Of a DNA stretch of 64,000 nt, positions 57,901 to 64,000 are shown piece by piece. Every line of letters starts with the position of its first letter. The stretch's first letter is position 1. This DNA comes from a bacterium HR33 (GTDB lineage: Bacteria > Gemmatimonadota > Gemmatimonadetes > Gemmatimonadales > GWC2-71-9). The notes below the pieces were generated by a model. The model had not been told where the DNA came from and did no database searches. It saw only the letters and a list, made by a program, of their open reading frames with translations. The position numbers and the translations under genes were made by a program. Where the stretch lies: positions 868,001 to 932,000 of the forward strand of contig BEIJ01000001.1 of assembly GCA_002923375.1 (NCBI GenBank), in the 5' to 3' direction.

Positions 57901-58004
57901 TACTTCGCCTCGCTGACTGGTACGGCAGCGTTTTCGTAGTCCGGTCGGATTCGAACCGAGAGAGCGCACCATGGTCCAACGCCGTTTCGAACTCAGCGGT
58001 CTAG
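54951..58004 (+). CDS. cas3: Cas3 helicase-nuclease of type I-G, helicase then C-terminal HD (set B)
   Basis: The 1017-residue protein is organised like set A cas3 but strongly diverged. Walker A is LPTASGKTACID, motif II FLDEAHCAVPF, motif III VMSATPPAG, motif V VATQCLEVGADFSFDALVTE, motif VI RQRFGRLARLG. The HD nuclease has ARWHDAGKLDERFQLLLHHGD and VAAHHGHARPFAP near the end. All key residues are present. I chose ATG at 54951; a frame extension to 54882 runs into the truncated helicase. It overlaps the next gene by 34 bases. Confidence 0.92.
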   Translation: MSMSPDFPTFFAGLWGGEPFPWQTMLAERVATAEWPRALDLPTASGKTACIDMAVYALAAQAERPLAERTAPRRIWFVVDRRIVVDEAFERASTIAEKLATATGGPLKEVADRLRALSGTERPLAVGRLRGGIRRDDGWARLPSQPAIITSTVDQLGSRLLFRGYGHSLLAAPIFAGLAANDSLIFLDEAHCAVPFMQTLRAIERYRGPQWAEEPIPAPFALVVMSATPPAGIPLDQIFPGQERAAALDDPELERRLRTSKPAELVQAASPRARKSAGPQRAAAARDEPEKTQAVLSEPTDAAGTDDPLATAAAARAREFLHSGRRRVAVMVNRVRTAEAVSDALRSALGEEADVILLTGRIRPFERDELVERWTPYLRANQPEQPEKPVVVVATQCLEVGADFSFDALVTECASLDALRQRFGRLARLGSQEPAPAAILIRPEDAESDEPDSIYGTALRETWKWLAAEAVETESGTKVVDFGVEALETRVQEIEDLSSLLAPAPDAPILLPAHLDLLCQTAPPPHPQPEVSLYLHGRAGPQEVTVVWRCDLAPDDPGAWIETIALCPPVGAEMLQAPLWRVRAWLAELPVPDDAGDVEGAGEDRETGPAQIRPCLLWRGRERSKVVRTAGEIAPGEVVVVPAAYGIAGLGHATKAKALGNEGLDLWEPARAGAGHPAAIRLHPAVLAPWLACPPLAELLAVATSRAWEREEVQDAIQAVLDYEPQGEDAPPKPPDWWLELLRGARQGRFEDHPAGGLVLFARATPRTLREAEPDLFADDDDLASAQDLAVTLDDHTAAVVRAAVRLAERSLPAHFRDAFELAARWHDAGKLDERFQLLLHHGDEVAAALSAQPLAKSASVPLSPARRRAIREASGLPAGFRHEMLSLQLAEQFAKLPSDDSLRDLVLHLVAAHHGHARPFAPVVSDPYPPGVSGPLGKEYIALGAEARTALVPAHRIDSGVPERFWRLTRRYGWWGLAYLEAILRLADWYGSVFVVRSDSNRESAPWSNAVSNSAV

Positions 58005-59107
58005 ACGGGGCCAATCCCCTGGGGTTCCTTGCGGCCCTTGGCGCGCTGGTCACGCTGCACCGCAGCGGGGTCCGCAGCGCCCGGCTCTGGTGGCAGCGTT
58101 CCACTCGCTGGACGCCCTTTTTGGACGGCGTGCCCGTTCGCGATGAAGACGAGTTGGCGACCAGGATCGCCGACGGGCTCCGTGGCCCACCCGTGGCCGA
58201 CGCGGCCGAAGAGGAACGCCGGGCGGCTCAAAAGGCGATGGAGGAGGCGAAGACGGCGATCAAAAAGAAACGGGACGAGATCAAGCGGAGAGGTCTCGGC
58301 CGGGCGGAGCGCGCCGAGGCTATCGAGCTCGAGCTGCTGCCGCTCCAACGCGACTACGAGGAAAAGCGACAGCGCTGGCTGGTGGCGTTGCGGGACGCCG
58401 TGCCGCGCCCGGAACTCGCGCTGGGCAAGCGGATAGAGGACGCGGCTCCCCGGGAGTACCGCGAGCTGGCGGAGGCGATCCTTTCCGACAGCGGGGGAGA
58501 CAGCCGTGATGCGCTCGACCTGGTCGCCGCTTTCGGGAGCGACGGTTGTGTCGACAGGCAAGGGAAGGTCGAGCCGACGCCCTTCGAGTTTACTACTGGG
58601 AGCGGGCACCAGTTCTTTCTGAACGACGTGCGCCAACTTATTGACAGGGTCACGCCGCCGCTCGTCCAGGATACACTCTTTCGCCCCTGGAGCTACCAAG
58701 ACGAGGGGCTCTCCCTGCGCTGGGATCCCGTCGAGGACCGCCGGTACGCCTTGCTCGACCGCGACCCCACAGCCTCGGGAAACAAGCCGCGCACGCTATG
58801 GATGGCGAACCTCCTCGGCTATTGTGGTTTGGCGTTGTTTTCCGCGGCGCCGGCCGCGCGCCGGCTCGCCACCGCCGGTTGGAGCGATCGTGGCGGCTCC
58901 AAGCACTTCACATGGCCCCTCTGGGTTCATCCCGCCACTTTGGACGTGGTGCGTTCCTTGGTTCAACTGTCCGAACTAGTCCTGGAGCGGCCCGACGTGG
59001 CCTTTTTGAGGGCACGGGGCGTGGCCGCAGTCTACCGCAGCCAGCGAATCGAGGTGGGCACCGGTGCAAACCGCAAAATCAATTTCTCTTTAGCTCGACA
59101 GCTATGA
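57971..59107 (+). CDS. Csb3/Cas8-like type I-G subunit with charged helical insert (set B)
   Basis: In this 378-residue protein, LSGLDGANPLGFLAALGALVTLHRSGVRSARLWW resembles the NP-FLA-GLL opening of Csb3 and Csx17, PFEFTTGSGHQFFLNDVRQLIDRV is a central aromatic block, and PRTLWMANLLGYCGLALFSAAPAARR matches the late P-x-LF-GLF block of the Csb3 at 42048. Residues ~75-130 are an extra highly charged helix (EEERRAAQKAMEEAKTAIKKKRDEIKRR) likely to form a coiled coil. Its place after cas3 mirrors csb3 in set A. Csx17-type is the alternative. Confidence 0.65.
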   Translation: MVQRRFELSGLDGANPLGFLAALGALVTLHRSGVRSARLWWQRSTRWTPFLDGVPVRDEDELATRIADGLRGPPVADAAEEERRAAQKAMEEAKTAIKKKRDEIKRRGLGRAERAEAIELELLPLQRDYEEKRQRWLVALRDAVPRPELALGKRIEDAAPREYRELAEAILSDSGGDSRDALDLVAAFGSDGCVDRQGKVEPTPFEFTTGSGHQFFLNDVRQLIDRVTPPLVQDTLFRPWSYQDEGLSLRWDPVEDRRYALLDRDPTASGNKPRTLWMANLLGYCGLALFSAAPAARRLATAGWSDRGGSKHFTWPLWVHPATLDVVRSLVQLSELVLERPDVAFLRARGVAAVYRSQRIEVGTGANRKINFSLARQL

Positions 59108-59159
59108 GAGTGATGTTCGACACTGCTCTGTGGCACAGCCCTGCAGGGTGGGGAGGCCG

Positions 59160-60851
59160 ATGACCGAGCTGGTCGAAGGCTCGCTTTCCGAAGCCGTTCC
59201 CGATCTCATTCCCGCCCGGATGGTGAACGAGTACGTCTACTGCCCCAGGCTGGCCTATTTGGAGTGGGTCCAGGGCGAGTGGGATGACAACCTCGACACC
59301 GTTCAGGGCAAGTTCGCTCACCGCCGCGTAGACCAGGAAACCGCCGCGGAAGTTCCCGAGCCCGGCTCCGACATCGGGCAGCCGGGCGTGGTGCGGTCGC
59401 TCCTGCTGTCTTCCACGTCTCTCGGCGTGATCGCGCGGGTAGATCTGGTGGAGCTGGACGGTTCCAAGGCCACTCCGGTGGATTACAAGCGGGGAAGCGT
59501 GCCCGACGTTCCAGGACAGGTTCACGACCCCGAGCGCGTGCAGCTTTGCCTCCAAGCCTTGCTCCTGAGGGAAAACGGCTACGAATGCGACCATGGTGTG
59601 GTTTATTTCGCCGAATCCAAGACCAGAGTCCGCGTCGACTTTGACGACAATCTGATCGAGCAAACCCGCCGCGCTCTCGAAGGTCTGCGAGAACTTGCGC
59701 GCACCGGCCGGATGCCGCCTCCGCTGGTAGACAGCCCCAAGTGCGTGCGTTGCTCGTTGGCCGGCATCTGCCTTCCGGACGAGATCACCCGGCTGAGTCA
59801 TCCGGAGATACCGGGCGAGGTGAGGCGCCTGGTGCCCGCCCGGGACGATCGTCTTCCCCTTTACGTTCAGGAACAGGGTGCCTGGGTGGGCAAGAGCGGG
59901 GACAGACTGACCGTTTCGCTCAAGGGCAAACCGCTCGGCGAGGTAAGGCTGCTGGAGGTCTCTCAAGTGGTGCTCTTTGGACACGTGCAGATAACCACAC
60001 AAGCTGTCAAGGCACTGTGCGAGCGGGAAATTCCCATCGTTTATTTAAGCCAAGGGGGTTGGTTTTACGGAATGACCGTGGGCTTGGGACACAAAAACAT
60101 CGAGCTCAGGATAGCCCAGCACCGCGCGGTCGACACCCAGCAAGGCCTACCGGTGGCCCGGTCGCTCGTATCCGGTAAGATTCTGAATCAGCGTACCCTT
60201 CTCCGTAGAAATCTCCCCGAGCGAGACCCGCAGCTCATCGGCCGCTTGGCGCTGTACGCCCGGCAGGCTCGTCATGCTTCCTCGATGGACGCCCTGCTGG
60301 GGATCGAAGGCATCGCGGCACACGACTATTTCGCAAACTTCGCCCGGTTATTCCGCGGACCGGGGGCTTGGGCCGGCGACCTCTTTCGGGCGTCCGGCCG
60401 CAATCGGAGGCCGCCGCTGGACGAGGTTAACGCCGTCCTGTCATTTCTTTACACGCTATTGACCAAGGACTGCGCTGTCACTGCCCAAGCCGTGGGTTTC
60501 GATATCTACCGCGGTGTCTTTCACGCGCCCAAGTATGGTAGGCCCGCTCTGGCTTTGGACCTGTGCGAGGAGTTCAGGCCCTTGATCGCCGATTCCGTAT
60601 GTATCACTCTTTTCAACCAGCAGGAGCTCAATCCTGGAGATTTTGTTCGTCGGGCCCGCGGTGTCGCCCTGACCTCCGCTGGCAGGAAGACGGTGCTGGC
60701 AGGCTACGAGAGGCGGATGAGCCAGATGGTTACTCATCCCGTATTCGGTTATACCATAAGCTATCGCCGCATCCTCGAGCTCCAAGCGCGGCTTTTGCGC
60801 TCGCATCTGCTGGGCGAGATCGCTACTTACCGGCCCTTCACAACCAGATAG
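59160..60851 (+). CDS. cas4-cas1: Cas4-Cas1 fusion, CRISPR adaptation
   Basis: The 563-residue protein has a Cas4 domain at residues ~1-210: YVYCPRLAYLEW (first Cys), IARVDLVE and PVDYKRG (nuclease Asp and Lys), and CVRCSLAGIC (remaining Fe-S cysteines). The Cas1 domain (residues ~235-563) has SQVVLFGHVQITTQAVKAL, the metal ligand Glu in LLGIEGIAAHDYF, His in VFHAPKYGRPALALDL and Asp/Glu in LCEEFRPLIADS. Such fusions are characteristic of type I-G and set the PAM of new spacers. GGGGAGG lies three bases before the ATG. It is the only cas1 in the window, so it must serve all modules. Confidence 0.95.
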   Translation: MTELVEGSLSEAVPDLIPARMVNEYVYCPRLAYLEWVQGEWDDNLDTVQGKFAHRRVDQETAAEVPEPGSDIGQPGVVRSLLLSSTSLGVIARVDLVELDGSKATPVDYKRGSVPDVPGQVHDPERVQLCLQALLLRENGYECDHGVVYFAESKTRVRVDFDDNLIEQTRRALEGLRELARTGRMPPPLVDSPKCVRCSLAGICLPDEITRLSHPEIPGEVRRLVPARDDRLPLYVQEQGAWVGKSGDRLTVSLKGKPLGEVRLLEVSQVVLFGHVQITTQAVKALCEREIPIVYLSQGGWFYGMTVGLGHKNIELRIAQHRAVDTQQGLPVARSLVSGKILNQRTLLRRNLPERDPQLIGRLALYARQARHASSMDALLGIEGIAAHDYFANFARLFRGPGAWAGDLFRASGRNRRPPLDEVNAVLSFLYTLLTKDCAVTAQAVGFDIYRGVFHAPKYGRPALALDLCEEFRPLIADSVCITLFNQQELNPGDFVRRARGVALTSAGRKTVLAGYERRMSQMVTHPVFGYTISYRRILELQARLLRSHLLGEIATYRPFTTR

Positions 60852-60854
60852 AGT

Positions 60855-61148
60855 ATGAGGCATCGTTATCTAGTGGCCTATGATGTCAGCGACCCGCGGC
60901 GGTTGCGCCTTGTGCACCGCAAGTTGCTGGGCTTTGGTGACCCCCTTCAGTATTCGGTATTCCAGTGCGATCTTTCAGACGTTGAAAAGTTGAGGATGGT
61001 GGAAGCGGTGTCAGAGATAATCAATCATCGTGAGGACCGGGTTCTCATCGTCGACGTCGGTCCCACAGAAGGCAGGGCTGCGCTGGCTTACGAGTTTCTC
61101 GGTGTGAGGGACCAACTTCCGGCCGAGCGGGCTGCGGTCATCATATGA
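60855..61148 (+). CDS. cas2: Cas2, CRISPR adaptation
   Basis: The 97-residue protein has the Cas2 ferredoxin-like signature YLVAYDVSDPRRLRLVHRKLLGFGDPLQYSVFQCDLS with the conserved Asp after the first strand. It bridges two Cas1 dimers during spacer integration. The ATG is three bases after the cas4-cas1 stop. It is the last cas gene before the array. Confidence 0.95.
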   Translation: MRHRYLVAYDVSDPRRLRLVHRKLLGFGDPLQYSVFQCDLSDVEKLRMVEAVSEIINHREDRVLIVDVGPTEGRAALAYEFLGVRDQLPAERAAVII

Positions 61149-61327
61149 CGCGAGCGGCTAGGTGGTGCAAGCCTCTTCCCCGCCGCTCGCGGGGACCTAA
61201 CTGTTGGCAACACAACGCCTTGTCCATCTTGGCGGGTGGGGCGTCGAGCTGTTTGACAACCGAATTTTCGAGGGCACTCGCGGCTCCAGGCGTAAGAGAC
61301 TGGAGCTGTAGAACTTATGGGACGGCT
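61149..61327 (+). other. Candidate CRISPR leader
   Basis: These 179 bases lie between cas2 and the first repeat. They hold a six-base GC hairpin (CCCCGC-CGCTC-GCGGGG, 61178-61194), which may end the cas transcript, and a TTGACA at 61253-61258 with no convincing -10 at the right distance. If the array is read rightward, this is the leader that should carry the promoter and integration signals; direction is argued in the findings. Confidence 0.55.
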
Positions 61328-64000
61328 ATTTCCGCACTCACCTGAGTGCGGCCCCATTGAAGCGCCGATCTGAGTTTGCAACGGTACAGGTCTCACGACG
61401 AATTTCCGCACTCACCTGAGTGCGGCCCCATTGAAGCGCCTCCTCGGGGTGCTGGGGGCACCGATAACCCGAATTTCCGCACTCACCTGAGTGCGGCCCC
61501 ATTGAAGCTCGGCAGTGGTGTCCACCGAGCTGTGGCGAGCGAGAGGTATTTCCGCACTCACCTGAGTGCGGCCCCATTGAAGCGGCGGCCGACTTGGCAA
61601 GGCGACCGAGCGCGAGCAGATTTCCGCACTCACCTGAGTGCGGCCCCATTGAAGCAGCAACGACGGGCGCACCTATCTGCACGTCAAGAACGCATTTCCG
61701 CACTCACCTGAGTGCGGCCCCATTGAAGCCACGAGGTGAAAACTGCCCTGCGCTTGGGCAAGACCCATTTCCGCACTCACCTGAGTGCGGCCCCATTGAA
61801 GCTCCTCGGGCGCTTCTGGCTCTTCGGGCTCTGCCACATTTCCGCACTCACCTGAGTGCGGCCCCATTGAAGCTGCAGCAGTGCTAGCTCCTGTACCGCC
61901 GCGAGAGAGATTTCCGCACTCACCTGAGTGCGGCCCCATTGAAGCGGGTTGCAGCGCGATCGCTGGGCACGCCTGACGCTATTTCCGCACTCACCTGAGT
62001 GCGGCCCCATTGAAGCCGGTCTAGGTCTGCGGTAAGACCCACCAACGGTGGGACCATTTCCGCACTCACCTGAGTGCGGCCCCATTGAAGCCAAATCAGA
62101 TCTGTCCCCAACCGTGACGCGATGCAAATTTCCGCACTCACCTGAGTGCGGCCCCATTGAAGCAGACTCGTAGGGAGCCGTGAAATCTGGTATGATGACA
62201 TTTCCGCACTCACCTGAGTGCGGCCCCATTGAAGCAGCTCCGTGAACCCCTCGGACCTGAAACCAATGAGGATTTCCGCACTCACCTGAGTGCGGCCCCA
62301 TTGAAGCAATTTTGGACATAATGGGAGCACGTGGACCTCTACCGATTTCCGCACTCACCTGAGTGCGGCCCCATTGAAGCTTCATCAGTGTAAGTACAGC
62401 AGACACGGTTTCCCTGTATTTCCGCACTCACCTGAGTGCGGCCCCATTGAAGCGGGCCTTGCCGCGTCGGATCAACGATGTAGCCGTAGGCCATTTCCGC
62501 ACTCACCTGAGTGCGGCCCCATTGAAGCGTTGCCGGAAGAGCGGCAACCGCTGAGGGCAGGGCAGCATATTTCCGCACTCACCTGAGTGCGGCCCCATTG
62601 AAGCTCCGCACAGAGGAGTGGCCTGCCCATGATCACACACATTTCCGCACTCACCTGAGTGCGGCCCCATTGAAGCGGATTGCGGCTGCAGGTGGTTGCG
62701 GGTGATGGTATAATTTCCGCACTCACCTGAGTGCGGCCCCATTGAAGCCTGATTGTGGCTCACGCGTAGAGAAGACGAAAACAAGGGTATTTCCGCACTC
62801 ACCTGAGTGCGGCCCCATTGAAGCTGCCCGTTCGACGTGACGGAGGTCTGGTTTGTGTCTAATTTCCGCACTCACCTGAGTGCGGCCCCATTGAAGCCCT
62901 CTCTCTAGAGACGCTATTGGCCCGCGCTAAAGAAATTTCCGCACTCACCTGAGTGCGGCCCCATTGAAGCGCATTCCGTTGCCGACCAAGGTGACGGCCC
63001 CTTCCGCAATTTCCGCACTCACCTGAGTGCGGCCCCATTGAAGCGTCACCACCCTGATGGTCACTGACCCGTCAATGTCATATTTCCGCACTCACCTGAG
63101 TGCGGCCCCATTGAAGCTGCAGCAGTTTCTCCTCGTCGCTCAATTCCCCCAGTTCATTTCCGCACTCACCTGAGTGCGGCCCCATTGAAGCTCAAACAAA
63201 GGCTACCTATGCATCTGGCGAAACAGCCAATTTCCGCACTCACCTGAGTGCGGCCCCATTGAAGCCGACGCTGTAGCACGGAGCATCGCCCAAAGGCAGG
63301 GCGTATTTCCGCACTCACCTGAGTGCGGCCCCATTGAAGCGAGCTCGTCGAGCCCTCGAATCTCCCCGGGCGAGGGCATCATTTCCGCACTCACCTGAGT
63401 GCGGCCCCATTGAAGCGCCGAATTTTCCACACGGTTTTCCACAGGCTTTTCCAATTTCCGCACTCACCTGAGTGCGGCCCCATTGAAGCGAAATGGGATA
63501 TGTAAGCAATCTTGCCCGCGCGCCGAGGGAATTTCCGCACTCACCTGAGTGCGGCCCCATTGAAGCAGTCCGAGCTTCCTTCTGACGCTGCAAATTAGGC
63601 GTATTTCCGCACTCACCTGAGTGCGGCCCCATTGAAGCACATCGCTCACAGGCAACTACGCGAAGGCGCTGGAATTTCCGCACTCACCTGAGTGCGGCCC
63701 CATTGAAGCAGCTTAACTAGTTTCATCTTTTTCCTCCTTGCCAAATTTCCGCACTCACCTGAGTGCGGCCCCATTGAAGCTTGTTAGCTTCATCTTTGGC
63801 CCTCGTCTGGGTTCGGCAATTTCCGCACTCACCTGAGTGCGGCCCCATTGAAGCAATGAACCGTGCGACCGCGGGGCCCAGCGTGGGAACATTTCCGCAC
63901 TCACCTGAGTGCGGCCCCATTGAAGCCGAGGAAAAAGGCTGCTGCTGAGGCTCAGGAGCTGGGGATTTCCGCACTCACCTGAGTGCGGCCCCATTGAAGC
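61328..64000 (+). CRISPR. CRISPR array, 37 repeats of 36 bp visible, continues past the window
   Basis: The 36-base repeat starts ATTTCCGCACTC and ends CCCCATTGAAGC; its middle is ACCTGAGTGCGG. CCGCACTC and GAGTGCGG form an eight-base stem with an ACCT loop. I count 37 copies starting at 61328, 61402, 61473, 61548, 61620 and so on to 63965, all identical by eye, with 36 spacers of roughly 35-39 bases. The last repeat ends exactly at 64000, so the distal end is not seen. The + strand is given as the likely transcribed strand. Position after cas4-cas1-cas2 ties it to the type I-G adaptation module. Confidence 0.97.

Noticed and set aside
57940-57970. GGATTCGAACC looks like the T-arm of a tRNA on the minus strand
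   Set aside because: No acceptor stem or anticodon arm can be built around it, and it lies inside the conserved reading frame of cas3' just before its end.
61253-61281. TTGACA in the candidate leader as array promoter
   Set aside because: The sequence 17 bases downstream is ACTCGC, not a -10 element; the promoter may use another sigma factor or lie elsewhere.
61338-64000. Several open frames of 60-216 codons across the repeat array, on both strands
   Set aside because: They are translations of the 36-bp repeat (recurring segments such as MGPHSGECGN and LQWGRTQVSAE) with spacer residues between; no gene is expected in an array.

Overview
The window reads as a chromosomal segment of a GC-rich, diderm bacterium of the Gemmatimonadota type. 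This is an inference from the content: PASTA-less serine/threonine kinases fused to TolB-like and TPR regions, LVIVD-repeat secreted proteins, futalosine-pathway menaquinone synthesis (MqnD), a porin and several lipoproteins. No rRNA or tRNA gene was recognised, so the taxonomy is not proven.

Positions 1-15,770 are mostly housekeeping: a TPR-type protein, MqnD, a response regulator with HD-GYP output, a lipoprotein, a GspH-like pseudopilin, a TPR protein beside a tiny lipopeptide gene, three small regulators, LemA with HtpX (apparently with an ACG start), a PlsB-like acyltransferase, a YhaM-like exonuclease, archease, a lipoprotein phosphodiesterase, a HAD hydrolase and the RNA ligase RtcB. 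Positions 15,771-21,236 hold two paralogous membrane kinases that share a 473-bp block identical by eye, with a copied rtcB tail in front of the second. Positions 21,283-28,246 hold a beta-lactamase-fold esterase, a porin and a complete sugar ABC transporter. Positions 28,243-33,470 carry a response regulator with an HTH partner and shared operator-like motifs, a HATPase/STAS-like pair, an LVIVD protein and a DUF305 lipoprotein.

Positions 33,553-64,000 form a defence island. It opens with a MazE-like antitoxin whose MazF-like toxin has lost its middle, then an XRE-ImmA metalloprotease and a small unknown protein. It continues with an unusual composite CRISPR-Cas locus. Set A is csb1-csb2-cas3-csb3 (type I-G, formerly I-U). 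Set B repeats the same order with diverged paralogs, csb1'-csb2' ... cas3'-csb3', but is split between csb2' and cas3' by a complete six-gene type III module (Cmr1, Cmr6-like, Csx11-like Cas10, Cmr4, Cmr5, Cmr3-like; probably III-C) and a truncated giant helicase. Set B is followed by a cas4-cas1 fusion, cas2 and an array with 37 visible repeats that runs off the right edge.

The likely working model is one adaptation module and one array feeding crRNAs, processed by the Cas5-Cas6-like Csb2 proteins, to two Cascade-type DNA-targeting complexes and to one Cas10 complex. That Cas10 has lost the GGDD cyclase signature and the HD signature but keeps the Cmr4 slicer aspartate, so it may be a pure RNA slicer. 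The nested architecture is the main candidate for something undescribed.
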